Part shown: piece by piece, positions 1 to 9,638 of the stretch
How positions within the stretch are numbered: position 1 is the first letter of the stretch
Layout: each line of letters starts with the position of its first letter
Assembly: GCA_964425575.1 (NCBI GenBank)
Contig: CAYRMN010000001.1
Location: 1 to 64,000 of the forward strand
Length of the DNA: 64,000 nt
From: CAYRMN01 sp964425575
Lineage (GTDB): Bacteria > Patescibacteriota > Patescibacteriia > 2-12-FULL-60-25
Direction: 5' to 3'
The notes under the pieces: generated by a model
Seen by the model: only the letters and a program-made list of their open reading frames with translations
Told to the model about the DNA's origin: nothing
The model's database searches: none
Position numbers and translations under genes: made by a program

Positions 1-486
1 GGTCAGAGGGACAATCTCAAGAGAATCCTGAGTTTTCCTGTGAAGTTTGATAAACCGTCGGTACTTCTTGTCGTTGCTGGTTTAAAGCCAGCCGCTTTTT
101 TCCCTGTTTCTGGCGAGGCGACTATGACGGAAATACTTATGGATCTTAAAGCGTGCGGACTGCATGCTGATATGGCAAAGGGGTCAGAAGAAAGCGTCTA
201 TCGTATTTTTGTGGCACGAGATTCAGAAACTCTGCAAAAACTGAAAGAAGCGTCTCCCACAAAAGACCACGAAGCATTTGGGAAGCTCATGGGTTATCCT
301 ACGAGTGCCATTGAAGGATTCATGCGAGGTTCTTCACTTATCACGGGCCCATCTGAAATTAGCCCTGATTTGACATTTCCTTTGCGTCTTTCTCAAGACC
401 ATTGGCCTGAGGAGCTTCAAGTGGTGGCTCGTTGGAGTTACGTTGTAAAATTTGCTGAAGAGGAAATGAGTGAGAATCAGATTTGA
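1..486 (+). CDS. Hypothetical protein, 5' end outside window
   Basis: The reading frame is open from the first base of the window, so the gene probably begins upstream. The GTG at 40 is only the first possible internal start. The visible 160 residues show no family I recognise. There is a hydrophobic beta-like stretch (SVLLVVAGLKPAAFF) near the start, followed by mixed alpha/beta sequence, with no membrane segment and no cysteine cluster. The stop (484-486) overlaps a GTG start of the nucleotidyltransferase at 470, so the two are probably co-transcribed. Function unknown. Confidence 0.6.
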   Translation, partial: GQRDNLKRILSFPVKFDKPSVLLVVAGLKPAAFFPVSGEATMTEILMDLKACGLHADMAKGSEESVYRIFVARDSETLQKLKEASPTKDHEAFGKLMGYPTSAIEGFMRGSSLITGPSEISPDLTFPLRLSQDHWPEELQVVARWSYVVKFAEEEMSENQI

Positions 487-1312
487 TATGTTTGAGCAAT
501 TCTATACAAAATCGCAGAAGGAAATTGTGAGGATGGTGAAAGATTTTATGAGGCGAGATTTTTTTCCACTTTTTCCAAAATGGAAAGATCAGTCCTCGAT
601 CATTATTTGTGGTTCGGTTGCGGCTGGAAGATATGATGAATGGAGTGATATCGATGTAAGGATTTTTGTCTCAAAGCGTGTTATAGCTGCGTATTCGAGT
701 AGTGCGGTAAAGTCTTATAAGCAACACTTGAACTCTCTGCATGTACCAATTCAATTCCATGCACCAGAAACGTTCGAACATGTTGAAGCACTATTGCAGG
801 ATTGGAGTCGAGATTGGTATATCCGTGACTATTCGCAGGCTCTCATTGTAGAAGATACCCTGGGGCGTTTTAAGAGTATTCAAAAAAAGTATCGATACTA
901 CCCAAGTGCTATTAGAAAGGAAAAGATTGAATGGTTGATGGCAGAAGCGATATTCCATTTGCATAAACGATTTGAGGTCGCTGCGAAACGAAAAAACCTC
1001 TTATTATGCGAGCTAACAAAACTCCGGATCATTCGTCTTTTATTGAACGCCTATCTTCTAGGAAACAAAAAGTATCCCGCATTTGATAAACATCTCTATG
1101 CGGAAGTGAAAGCGCTGCCTGATTCTAGATGGATACTCACGTTGATAGACGATGTTCTTACGCAGCATGATGCTCAAGGAGTTTATGAGGGTCTCTCAAA
1201 AATAAGAGAAGGGCTTGAGAATTTTTTGCTTTCCAAGAAACTGATTAAACAAAGAAGCGAAAAAGAATGGATCGATTTACGACCTGCTCATCGGATAGAA
1301 TTTGAGATATAG
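470..1312 (+). CDS. Nucleotidyltransferase-domain protein
   Basis: The N-terminal part carries the pol-beta/MNT nucleotidyltransferase signature: a GS pair (CGSVAAGRYDEWSDIDVR, about residues 47-64) followed by the DxD metal-binding aspartates (SDID). The remaining 200 residues are helical, with many basic and aromatic residues, as in aminoglycoside-type or HEPN-associated nucleotidyltransferases. The GTG at 470 has a GAGG six bases upstream and overlaps the preceding gene. An ATG at 488, directly after that gene's stop, is the alternative start. The substrate cannot be told. No toxin or HEPN partner gene is adjacent, so an MNT/HEPN toxin pair is not supported. Confidence 0.65.
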   Translation: MRIRFDMFEQFYTKSQKEIVRMVKDFMRRDFFPLFPKWKDQSSIIICGSVAAGRYDEWSDIDVRIFVSKRVIAAYSSSAVKSYKQHLNSLHVPIQFHAPETFEHVEALLQDWSRDWYIRDYSQALIVEDTLGRFKSIQKKYRYYPSAIRKEKIEWLMAEAIFHLHKRFEVAAKRKNLLLCELTKLRIIRLLLNAYLLGNKKYPAFDKHLYAEVKALPDSRWILTLIDDVLTQHDAQGVYEGLSKIREGLENFLLSKKLIKQRSEKEWIDLRPAHRIEFEI

Positions 1313-1327
1313 CGTTTATTGGAGTCG

Positions 1328-1377
1328 CCTCTCATCAATTGACGCTTCGTTGACACTTAAGAGCTATTTTAAGATAA
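1328..1377 (+). repeat. 50-bp direct repeat, copy 1
   Basis: This intergenic stretch matches 5441-5490 at 40 of 50 positions without gaps, and all ten differences are transitions. The last 17 bases (GAGCTATTTTAAGATAA) are identical. The copy lies 30 bp before the start of the gene at 1408, and its mate lies 74 bp after the stop of the helicase gene, so the pair brackets a two-gene unit. The TTGACA at 1350-1355 looks like a -35 box but has no good -10 at the normal distance. Confidence 0.6.
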
Positions 1378-1390
1378 GGATATTTCTTTT

Positions 1391-1400
1391 CTGCTATACT
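1391..1400 (+). promoter_or_regulatory. Extended -10 promoter before 1408
   Basis: TGcTATACT is an extended -10 box ending seven bases before the ATG at 1408. Transcription would start at, or one base before, the start codon, giving a leaderless mRNA. No Shine-Dalgarno is present. Confidence 0.55.
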
Positions 1401-1407
1401 TACGCAC

Positions 1408-2025
1408 ATGTACGATGCGATCATAAGCCAGACGCTGGTGGAATATCGGGTGCTCCGTTTACCTCATGTAGACCATCAATTGAAATATCAACAACACGCC
1501 TTGTTCATCAAGCTCGAGACGATGCTAAATGGAATTGATAACCGACCCTTAGAGATCATCGGAAGCGCCCCTTTATTTTTTTTGCTTCCGCTCTTTTGGA
1601 AAGCCCGCAGTATCGCAACAGAAATCGTTTATCGTCAAAAGGAAGCACGACCTGGGTATGTTATCTCTTCTTTCATCAATGAGGGGGTTATCCGTCCCAT
1701 GGGGGTTATTGCCGACCTGCTGTCCATGCGTATCTCTCCGGTTGAGAGCGCCCCTCCCGTCGGGATAAAGACCGTCCAAAAGGATGATATGGACGAGAAG
1801 GTGATGAGCGTAGATCTCGCGATGATGTGGAGCGCATCTCAAGGGAAGACTGGTTCGGAAAAAATGAGAGAAATGCTTTCAAAGATCGCTTCGTCAATTC
1901 AGGGTGTTTCACGAGTGCATTTGCAAGGTGAGGCGCCAGAAGTTCCCGTTCTTGCCTGTGTAAATCTCTTGGTAGAGCTTGGCAAGAAGGTCGAGTTTGA
2001 AAACATTGATTTTGAACAGCTATGA
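1408..2025 (+). CDS. Hypothetical protein, co-transcribed with helicase
   Basis: This 205-residue protein is of no family I recognise. It is mostly alpha/beta with a hydrophobic patch at about residues 50-70 (PLFFLLPLFWKA) that could be a buried helix or a weak membrane segment. There is no signal peptide. Its ATG is seven bases after a TATACT box. Its TGA overlaps the ATG of the DEAH helicase (ATGA), which implies translational coupling and a shared role. The pair is flanked by 50-bp direct repeats. An accessory or regulatory subunit of the helicase is a reasonable guess from position only. Confidence 0.6.
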   Translation: MYDAIISQTLVEYRVLRLPHVDHQLKYQQHALFIKLETMLNGIDNRPLEIIGSAPLFFLLPLFWKARSIATEIVYRQKEARPGYVISSFINEGVIRPMGVIADLLSMRISPVESAPPVGIKTVQKDDMDEKVMSVDLAMMWSASQGKTGSEKMREMLSKIASSIQGVSRVHLQGEAPEVPVLACVNLLVELGKKVEFENIDFEQL

Positions 2026-5000
2026 GTCAAGGCAAAATGGGGGATCTTTTGACGGGGCTCATGCGGGGTGCCGGACTTTGGGAGAAGCCCCCATTTAAAC
2101 CTTCTTCGGAATCCTCACAACACGATCAAGGAACGGCTCCGGATGAAGAAAGTGCCGTCGATGATGGGTATCGGGAAGAATTCGAGGACGCCTATTTGAG
2201 CAGATTGGGGGAAACAATCCGTAAACAAGATCTCCCTGTTCATCACCATAATAATGAATTGAGAGATGCTTTCGGTGGAGTGATCGACGGGGATGGAATG
2301 TTGATGCTTGAGGCTGAAACGGGAGCGGGTAAGTCGTTGTATGCACCTTTATCCGTTCGAGAAGCAGTGAAGCAATCAGAAAGAAGGGGGCCTATTATTA
2401 TGGTCGAGAATCGCAAAGATGCCGCACGGAACGCAGCTCGTGGCATGGCGGCGATTACGGGAGAGCGCTTAGGGGTTGATATTGCCTATTCGACCTCGGA
2501 AGAAAAAGTTATTGATCGTTCGGCTTTGGTTATTGTTGTCACATCCGGGATTTTTCTGCGTTGGATCAAGGAGGGGAAGGTGAATGCCGAGGACGTGGGG
2601 GCAGTGATCATCGACGAAGCGCATGACGGTAATCAGGATTATCACCTTATCCTTGGTTTTTTAAAACAGATGCGAGACAAAGGTACGGCGCCGCCAACGC
2701 TCCTTATGAGTGCCACGTTGCCGACGGAAGCGCTGAAATTCCATTTTGACCTCGGAGATCAAGACGCGTTTTTTATTGAGGGGAGACAATATCCTGTCGA
2801 CGTTTCTTTCGAAGCTCCACAGAGTGAGGAAGGGTACAGCTATATTGCGCATGCAGCCGAGGTAGTACAGAGGGAATGCCAGAAAGATGAGAAAGGGGAT
2901 ATTTTGGTTTTTATGCCGGGAACGGCAGAGATAGAGGACACGATCAATCGGATTGGTAATATTCCTGGTATTCAAGTTATGCGATTGTATGCCGATCTCG
3001 CACCTCAAGTGAGAGACGCGATTTTGTTAGGAGAAAAACCCAGGGGAATTCGTAGACGAGTGATTATTTCGACAAATGTTGCGGAAACGTCAGTCACCCC
3101 GCCTGGTGTTACGCTTGTCGTTGACCCATGTCGGCAGCGTTCTGTCTATTTTGATCATCAGGCGGGAACGCAAAAGTTTGGCACAGAGTTCATTTCTAAG
3201 CAGCAAGCAGAGCAGCGGACTGGACGAGCAGGGAGAGTTCAACCCGGAAAAGCGATCCGTTTGATCGATCCAAAAGAGTTCTCGGGATTAGGTGAATATC
3301 CGATACCAGAAATCAGAAGGACGAATCTTTCACAATTAATTCTTCGTTTAGCCGATATGGGTGCTGACCCATTGGATTTTCCTTTCATCGATCCGCCTTC
3401 TCATGAAGCGCTTGAGCACGGCAAAAAGGAACTTGAGTTGCTCGGAGCGTTGGATGCGGAAGGACACTTAACCGATATCGGAAAAGAAATGGCAAATCTT
3501 CCTTTCGAACCTCGTGTGAGCCGCATGCTGGTAGAGGTCCATAAAACGGGAAATGTGGAAGCGGCGTTGGTATTAGCCGCCTTTACTCGTGAACGAAAGA
3601 TTTTTAATGATCCACAGGATAAGTTTGGAAAAAACGATGCAAAGTGGGCTAGATCCGCCTTTTCTCGCGGCAAATCGGACTGGTTAAAAAACTTACGTAT
3701 TTTTTCCGAAGCGATTCGGCACGGTCTGTATGAGTATGATACTCTCTATAAAAAGAGAAAGAAGGGTCATGGCCGAGGCCTCTCTCCGGCTGAAGCGGAT
3801 GTCGTCAATGAGTTTGAGAGTTGGTGTGAACAGCACTATCTCCACTCGCATGCCCTAACGCATATCGCGTATCGTTTAATGGACTACGCGCGTTCCGTGC
3901 GTATACGCATTGATCGAGAAGCGCTCGCCGATATGTTGGATGTGGCTTCCGATGAAGCATTGGGAGACGCAATCTTAGTGGCATACCCTGATAATCTTTT
4001 ACTTCGTGCAGGAAGGAGACATCGGCGTATTACAGGAGATAAAGTGAATGATGTGACCTTTTCATTCATGTCTGACGCCATAGAAGCAGGAGGCTTTAGC
4101 GTTGCTGAAAAAATAGTGAAAAAGAAAGAAGCGGATGAGTTTGGAGGGGAACGTATGTTTATTAGAGCATGGGGAGTGCATCCGGTTACGCCACGACAGG
4201 TCGTAAAAAAATTCCCCGGGATCATGAAGGAAGAATTGAGAGATTCATTATTTGGTAGAGAGCTGGAGTATGAATATGATGCAGAGAGCGGTGAGGTCGA
4301 ACTCGAACTAACATATACCCTAGCAGAAGATGGTGCGTGGATCGGCGAATTCCCTTACAAAGCTACTGTTCAGGAATTTGTTCAGCTTCTCAAGCGCTAT
4401 GTTGAGAGAAAGCTGCGCCGTGATCCTCTTTTTGATAAGGATCGGAGAGAAGAGGATGCTCCGAATGATATCTTGAATGAATGCGATGCGGAGCTCGCAA
4501 CGGCACTGTCACGTATTGGCCCGCATGTGCGTGATGATAATACACTACGAGACGTACGAGAGCTGAGAAGGCGTATCGCTGAAATCCAAATAAAGAAGGG
4601 AGCTGCGCGACCAGCGGAAACTCGATGGCCTGCACCAACCGGAAGATTTTTACATCGCGATGCCTGGCCTGAGGCGACAGGTGTATCTTCTCTTAGTGAA
4701 GCTCGTTTTGCGACATTCAAAGACCTCATGTCGAGACAAGAAGAGAGATTAGGAGGTGCATCTGTAAGGTCTTCATTGCCGGAAAGAGCTGAGCCACTTA
4801 AAGAGAAAAAGAAAAGAGAAGAAAAAAGGGAACCAAAGAAAGAATTAAAAAAATCTGATTTAGAATCAGAGTTGGATACGGTTACGGCTCTTATCTCTGC
4901 GGCACGAGCAGCTTTCTCAAGGCCCGTACATGCAGGCACGAAGAGAGAGCAGGCTGTTCTTGCATTGCTTGAACGTGGAAGAGAATTAGATCGGGAAGCT

Positions 5001-5366
5001 CGAGAGATTCAACAGGTTCTACATGCGGCAAATCCAAATCTCGAATCCCTGTCTGGTAGGCTAATCACTCTTCATACCGCCATTCGCTCCACCTATACAA
5101 GGAATCTCCCGTTGATTGAGAAGGATTTCTCGGGCGAAGGCTTGGATGCGTATGAAGCAGCGTTGGAGAAAATGCCCGATTCCGTTATGAGTCATCCAGA
5201 TGCTTCCGATTTTATCAGTAGCGATTTGGCCACTCTCGAAGAGATTGTTTTGAGAGCACGCCAGGAATTTAGACAAAGAGCCTCGCCTCTCCGAGGAAAT
5301 GCTAAGGATGTTCAAGCGCATGTGCGTCAAGCGATTGACGCCGCTCTCAACTCATTTATTCGCTGA
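2022..5366 (+). CDS. DEAH-box ATP-dependent helicase, HrpA/HrpB-like
   Basis: This 1114-residue superfamily 2 helicase has Walker A ETGAGKS at about residues 99-105, the DEAH box at 198-201, the SAT motif near 230, and motif VI QRTGRAGR in the second RecA domain. A helicase-associated (HA2-like) winged region follows at about residues 450-560. This order is that of HrpA/HrpB-type bacterial RNA helicases, which unwind RNA or remodel ribonucleoprotein. The C-terminal 400 residues are unlike standard HrpB and include a Lys/Glu-rich charged stretch near residues 925-955 followed by helical, coiled-coil-like sequence. About 70 residues precede the motor. The start overlaps the upstream stop (ATGA). 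Confidence 0.85.
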   Translation: MSQGKMGDLLTGLMRGAGLWEKPPFKPSSESSQHDQGTAPDEESAVDDGYREEFEDAYLSRLGETIRKQDLPVHHHNNELRDAFGGVIDGDGMLMLEAETGAGKSLYAPLSVREAVKQSERRGPIIMVENRKDAARNAARGMAAITGERLGVDIAYSTSEEKVIDRSALVIVVTSGIFLRWIKEGKVNAEDVGAVIIDEAHDGNQDYHLILGFLKQMRDKGTAPPTLLMSATLPTEALKFHFDLGDQDAFFIEGRQYPVDVSFEAPQSEEGYSYIAHAAEVVQRECQKDEKGDILVFMPGTAEIEDTINRIGNIPGIQVMRLYADLAPQVRDAILLGEKPRGIRRRVIISTNVAETSVTPPGVTLVVDPCRQRSVYFDHQAGTQKFGTEFISKQQAEQRTGRAGRVQPGKAIRLIDPKEFSGLGEYPIPEIRRTNLSQLILRLADMGADPLDFPFIDPPSHEALEHGKKELELLGALDAEGHLTDIGKEMANLPFEPRVSRMLVEVHKTGNVEAALVLAAFTRERKIFNDPQDKFGKNDAKWARSAFSRGKSDWLKNLRIFSEAIRHGLYEYDTLYKKRKKGHGRGLSPAEADVVNEFESWCEQHYLHSHALTHIAYRLMDYARSVRIRIDREALADMLDVASDEALGDAILVAYPDNLLLRAGRRHRRITGDKVNDVTFSFMSDAIEAGGFSVAEKIVKKKEADEFGGERMFIRAWGVHPVTPRQVVKKFPGIMKEELRDSLFGRELEYEYDAESGEVELELTYTLAEDGAWIGEFPYKATVQEFVQLLKRYVERKLRRDPLFDKDRREEDAPNDILNECDAELATALSRIGPHVRDDNTLRDVRELRRRIAEIQIKKGAARPAETRWPAPTGRFLHRDAWPEATGVSSLSEARFATFKDLMSRQEERLGGASVRSSLPERAEPLKEKKKREEKREPKKELKKSDLESELDTVTALISAARAAFSRPVHAGTKREQAVLALLERGRELDREAREIQQVLHAANPNLESLSGRLITLHTAIRSTYTRNLPLIEKDFSGEGLDAYEAALEKMPDSVMSHPDASDFISSDLATLEEIVLRARQEFRQRASPLRGNAKDVQAHVRQAIDAALNSFIR

Positions 5367-5768
5367 TTTAACCGAGTGGGTGATTCATGAGGAAGTGCAG
5401 AGACAAAAATACCGGACAGGCTATATCCGATATTTATCATCCTCTCATCGGCTGACACCCTGCTGACATTTAGGAGCTATTTTAAGATAACTCGTGATTT
5501 AAGGTGATGAAGTTGATATTTCTATTTTGTGGCTGAGTGCAGCCTCATTACTGCTCTCATTTATTCATAGTTTTTCTTTTGTCATTACGCCTCTATCCGT
5601 TTCGAATCCTTGCCTGCCCACCATACAGAAGCTCTCCATTGACGGAGGGCTTTTAGGAAGCAAGCTGGTTTTTTGAAGGCTATATTTATATAGTGTACAT
5701 GTCTAGAAATTAAGCCCTCAGCAATACTTGCGATTCTCTAAAATTTCCAGTAGAATTACCACAATTCT
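5367..5768. other. Intergenic region with repeat and weak terminator
   Basis: This 402-bp gap holds copy 2 of the 50-bp repeat (5441-5490) and a possible terminator hairpin at 5629-5654. The hairpin is AAGCTCTCC/GGAGGGCTT with one G-T pair, followed by a short T run. A weak TAGAAT -10 at 5751-5756 precedes the next gene. No convincing small gene is visible. Confidence 0.5.
5441..5490 (+). repeat. 50-bp direct repeat, copy 2
   Basis: Second copy of the element at 1328-1377, with the same orientation and length and 80 percent identity. It lies just after the helicase gene. Similarity ends sharply on both sides, so it is a discrete element rather than part of a larger duplication. Confidence 0.6.
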
Positions 5769-8700
5769 ATGCGATTTCCACTGAACAAGAAAATGTGGCT
5801 CATGCTGCTTATTTCCGCACTGCTTTCAGTTGGGGTTTTTACTCAACCCGTTCATGCTAGCGCCTGTCTCGTCAATAGTTTTTGCACAACGTGGCAAACC
5901 ACGGCTCCAAATGAATCGATCACAATTCCAACGACAGGAGCCGGATATAATTACAGTGTAGATTGGGGGGATGGGCAGACGAGTGTTGGTCAAGTAGGTA
6001 ACGCAACGCATTCATATGCGATTGCAGGAACATATACAGTGTCTATTACGGGCACATTTCCGCGTATTTATTTTAATGATGCTGGTCATAAAGATAAGAT
6101 AAAAGCGATAAAACAGTGGGGTACTATTGCATGGACATCAATGAATAACGCCTTTAAAGGGTGTACGTTTGTCGTGGGTGAAGCTATCGATGTGCCAAAT
6201 TTAACAGGCGTGACAAATTTGAGCGGAATGTTTCAAGGAGCCGCTGCCTTCAACCAAGACATTAGCGGTTGGGATGTTTCGAACGTCACGAACATGAGGG
6301 GGATGTTTGAGAATGCAAGCGCTTTTAATAATGGGGGCCAGCCGTTGACGTGGGGTGCACAAACATCAAATGTCACAAACATGAATAGAATGTTTGGCTC
6401 AAATTTCATCTTCAATCAAGATATTAGCGGTTGGGATGTATCGAGCGTGACAGACATGGGGGGGATGTTTCAAGATGCGTTTCTCTTCAATCAAGACATT
6501 AGCGGTTGGGATGTATCGAGCGTGACAAACATGAAGAGTACGTTCAATGAGGCGTTTGCGTTCAACCAAGACATTAGCAGCTGGAACGTTTCAGGTGTGA
6601 CAGATATGAGTTTCATGTTTTATTCCGCCGCTGCGTTTAATCAAAACATTGGCGGCTGGAACGTTTCGGGTGTGACGAATATGAGCAACATGTTCGAAGG
6701 AGCTCTTGTCTTTGATCAAAACATTGGAGGTTGGAATATTTCGAATGTTGGAATCATGGATAGCATGCTTTCCGGCGTCACCCTTTCGATGGCTCATTAT
6801 GACGCATTGCTTGTTGGGTGGTCTGGGCAATCTGTTCAGCCAAATTTAAATTTTGATGGAGGAAATAGCCTGTATTGCTCAGCGGCTGGAGCGGCGGGGC
6901 GAAATGTTCTTTCAGCGGCGCCTAATAATTGGAGTATTATCGATGGAGGTATCGGTTGCAGTAGCGATGCTACTCTTCAAGTATCCTCAACGATTAAGGG
7001 AGTTGCGGTTGCAGATCTTGGAACACCAGATGCCACATTGGCCAGCGTTGTGGCATCCGGTACGGTGACATTGACGGCGATACAGGCGGCAGATATTTCA
7101 AATGCGGGATCGTATATCACTGCCTTTCTACCGACAGATGGAGGGGCTGTGGTAACGAGAGTCGTTAAATATGCAACAGGTGCCGATACGACCAATTTTG
7201 CTACAGACGTCGCGTATGCGAATGGGGCGGTTGCCGATCAGAACTTCTTTGTTGTTGAGGTGACAGCTGCTGATACGGGCCGTCTGTACTATAAGATTGT
7301 TGCAACTGTCATAAGTGATGATAATCCCGTGCCAACAATTACGAGTATTAGCAGCAATACAGCCACAGCGGGGGCTTCTGCCTTCACTATGAGCGTAACA
7401 GGGACAAATTTTATCGCCTCCTCTGTTCTTCGTTGGAACGGCTCTGATCGTGTAACTACCTATGTATCACCTACGGAACTTACCGCTTCAATTCTTCTTT
7501 CGGACTTAAGTTCAGCCGGTGTAAACAGCATTGCCATTTTTAATCCACTTCCAGGCGGGGGAACGTCTACAGCTTCGGTGTTTACTGTGACGGCAGTGGT
7601 GCCACCAGCGCCGCCTGCTGGAGGAGCGGGAGGAGGGAACGCAGGAGATGTGACACCTCCTGTCTTATCGAATATCCAAGCTGTAAATATTACAACGAGC
7701 ACGGCACAGATTACATGGACGACTGATGAAGCTGCAGACTCAAAAGTAGAATATGGATTGAGTAATGTGTATGGAAAAGAGATCTCAGATGCACCATTAG
7801 TAGTGCACCATCAGATCACGCTACCTCTATTAACCTCAAGTACAACCTATCATGTACGTGTGACATCACGGGATGTCGTTGGGAATAAGAGCGTCTCAGA
7901 AGATGTTACATTCACGACCGTGGGTATTGGCGCTCCTCCTGTTGCAATTATTCTTTCAAAAATTCAAACGTTGTCTATCACTACCTCATCTGCGCAGATG
8001 ACCTGGCAGACAAGCGTGAGTGCGAATTCGCGAGTTGAGTATGGACTCACATCCGCCTATGGAACCGTGTTGAGTGATGCCGCACTCACCCCACTGCATG
8101 CAGTCGTTCTAACTGGATTATCGCCCTTGACGACGTATCATGTTCAGGTTAGTTCACAGGCAGATGGAATGGTTGGCGCCACTTCATCTGATTTCTTTTT
8201 TACAACATTGAACGATCAACCTGCACCTCCGATTGTTCCTGGTGTTGTGTCCGCTACCCCAACCGCACCCGTTGTGCCGCCTCAAAAGCTTGAAAACACT
8301 GTGCTTCGTTGTTCGAATGACATTGATGATGATATAGATGGTCTCGTTGATTGTGATGATTCAGATTGTGGCGTGTTTGCAGTATGTAGCAAGAAAACAC
8401 CTCCAACATCACCAAAGCCTTCACCAGAGCCGCCAACTCCACCATTTGTTTCGGGAGGAAATGAACCTGAAGAATTGCCCCCAATCGAATCCCCAATCGC
8501 AACAGAGCCAACGTCAAGCGCTCCTGTTGTTCCACAAAAATTTCGTTTGCGGAATGCGCAGAGCTTCATGCAAGATATCAGAAATCGGATTGCTGATCGT
8601 GTACATGGCGTCAGGGTAATTCTTCAACAGCCCGCAGTACAACATGCCGTTCAAAACACTATTTCCCCGACAGTTCTTGGTGTTGCCGTGGCGAATGCCG

Positions 8701-9614
8701 CAACGGCACTTCCACTGTTCAATAGCCTTGCATATCTTCAGTATATTTTTCTCCAGCCTGTTTTGTTGCTTGATCGCCGCAAGAGGAAGAAGTGGGGTGT
8801 AATCTATAATGCACTTACAAAACAGCCCATTGAATTAGCGATTATCAGATTATTGTATGCAGAGACTCGCACAGTGGCACAAACCCGCGTGAGCGATAAA
8901 CTGGGTCGGTACGGATTTTCCGTAAAGCCCGGTACGTATCTGTTGGAGGTTGTGAAGCCCGGATTCGCATTTCCGACACAATTTCTACAAGATGCTTCTA
9001 AAGATGGCGAATATCTTGATGTGTATCATGGGGTGCCGATCACCTTCACTCAAGAGGGCGTGATTGATATGAATATTCCGGTTGATCCAGCTGTCCCTGA
9101 CGTCCCACCACGAAAAATCATTTGGCAAAAGCGTTTGCGGCACATCCAAGAATCGCTCGCGTTAACAACAGTGGTATTGGCGATGGGTGGCGTTTTTATC
9201 TCTCCCACACCGAAAATGGGTTTCATTTTGTTAGCACAGGTGGCTACCTATCTCTTCTTCAAACGACTTTCTGTGTCTAAAAAGATTCCAGATTGGGGCG
9301 CTATTATTGATCATACGAGCAAGCAACCCTTGGCTCAGGTTGTCGTTCGTATTTTTGATAAAAAGTTCAATAAAGTATTGGAAACGCAGGTAACGGACAA
9401 GAACGGAAAATATGGATTCTTCGTACGAAGGAATGTGTACTACGTGACGGCAGAAAAAGCGACCTATAAAAAATATATCTCTACGGATATCGATCTGACC
9501 AATACAGACGAAGCTATGGTGGATCAAAATATCATCATGCAGCATGCCATTCTTCCAGCACCTGAAATTCCGGTAACACCAACAGATGCGAGTGCGTATA
9601 CTCATGATTCTTAA
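5769..9614 (+). CDS. Large surface protein with BspA-like (DUF285) repeats, TIG and fibronectin III domains
   Basis: 1281 residues, secreted. The N-terminus has a signal peptide (about 1-31, cleaving near VHASA). A PKD-like domain follows (about 45-100, VDWGDG). A block of about 25-residue BspA/DUF285 leucine-poor repeats spans about 125-330 (recurring FNQDISGWDVSxVTNM). A TIG/IPT-like domain lies near 520-610 and two fibronectin III-like domains near 633-720 and 730-810. A Pro-rich linker then includes an acidic Asp/Cys calcium-loop-like motif (DDDIDGLVDCDDSDC). The C-terminal 280 residues contain hydrophobic segments and two carboxypeptidase-regulatory-like beta domains at about 1014-1085 and 1176-1245. 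Such proteins usually mediate adhesion to other cells. The next gene follows 24 bp downstream. Confidence 0.8.
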   Translation: MRFPLNKKMWLMLLISALLSVGVFTQPVHASACLVNSFCTTWQTTAPNESITIPTTGAGYNYSVDWGDGQTSVGQVGNATHSYAIAGTYTVSITGTFPRIYFNDAGHKDKIKAIKQWGTIAWTSMNNAFKGCTFVVGEAIDVPNLTGVTNLSGMFQGAAAFNQDISGWDVSNVTNMRGMFENASAFNNGGQPLTWGAQTSNVTNMNRMFGSNFIFNQDISGWDVSSVTDMGGMFQDAFLFNQDISGWDVSSVTNMKSTFNEAFAFNQDISSWNVSGVTDMSFMFYSAAAFNQNIGGWNVSGVTNMSNMFEGALVFDQNIGGWNISNVGIMDSMLSGVTLSMAHYDALLVGWSGQSVQPNLNFDGGNSLYCSAAGAAGRNVLSAAPNNWSIIDGGIGCSSDATLQVSSTIKGVAVADLGTPDATLASVVASGTVTLTAIQAADISNAGSYITAFLPTDGGAVVTRVVKYATGADTTNFATDVAYANGAVADQNFFVVEVTAADTGRLYYKIVATVISDDNPVPTITSISSNTATAGASAFTMSVTGTNFIASSVLRWNGSDRVTTYVSPTELTASILLSDLSSAGVNSIAIFNPLPGGGTSTASVFTVTAVVPPAPPAGGAGGGNAGDVTPPVLSNIQAVNITTSTAQITWTTDEAADSKVEYGLSNVYGKEISDAPLVVHHQITLPLLTSSTTYHVRVTSRDVVGNKSVSEDVTFTTVGIGAPPVAIILSKIQTLSITTSSAQMTWQTSVSANSRVEYGLTSAYGTVLSDAALTPLHAVVLTGLSPLTTYHVQVSSQADGMVGATSSDFFFTTLNDQPAPPIVPGVVSATPTAPVVPPQKLENTVLRCSNDIDDDIDGLVDCDDSDCGVFAVCSKKTPPTSPKPSPEPPTPPFVSGGNEPEELPPIESPIATEPTSSAPVVPQKFRLRNAQSFMQDIRNRIADRVHGVRVILQQPAVQHAVQNTISPTVLGVAVANAATALPLFNSLAYLQYIFLQPVLLLDRRKRKKWGVIYNALTKQPIELAIIRLLYAETRTVAQTRVSDKLGRYGFSVKPGTYLLEVVKPGFAFPTQFLQDASKDGEYLDVYHGVPITFTQEGVIDMNIPVDPAVPDVPPRKIIWQKRLRHIQESLALTTVVLAMGGVFISPTPKMGFILLAQVATYLFFKRLSVSKKIPDWGAIIDHTSKQPLAQVVVRIFDKKFNKVLETQVTDKNGKYGFFVRRNVYYVTAEKATYKKYISTDIDLTNTDEAMVDQNIIMQHAILPAPEIPVTPTDASAYTHDS

Positions 9615-9638
9615 GATCTTGAAGAAGTAACGCGTGCT

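Noticed and set aside
470..1312. MNT/HEPN toxin-antitoxin pair
   Set aside because: Only the nucleotidyltransferase domain is seen. No neighbouring HEPN-type gene with an RxxxxH motif was found.
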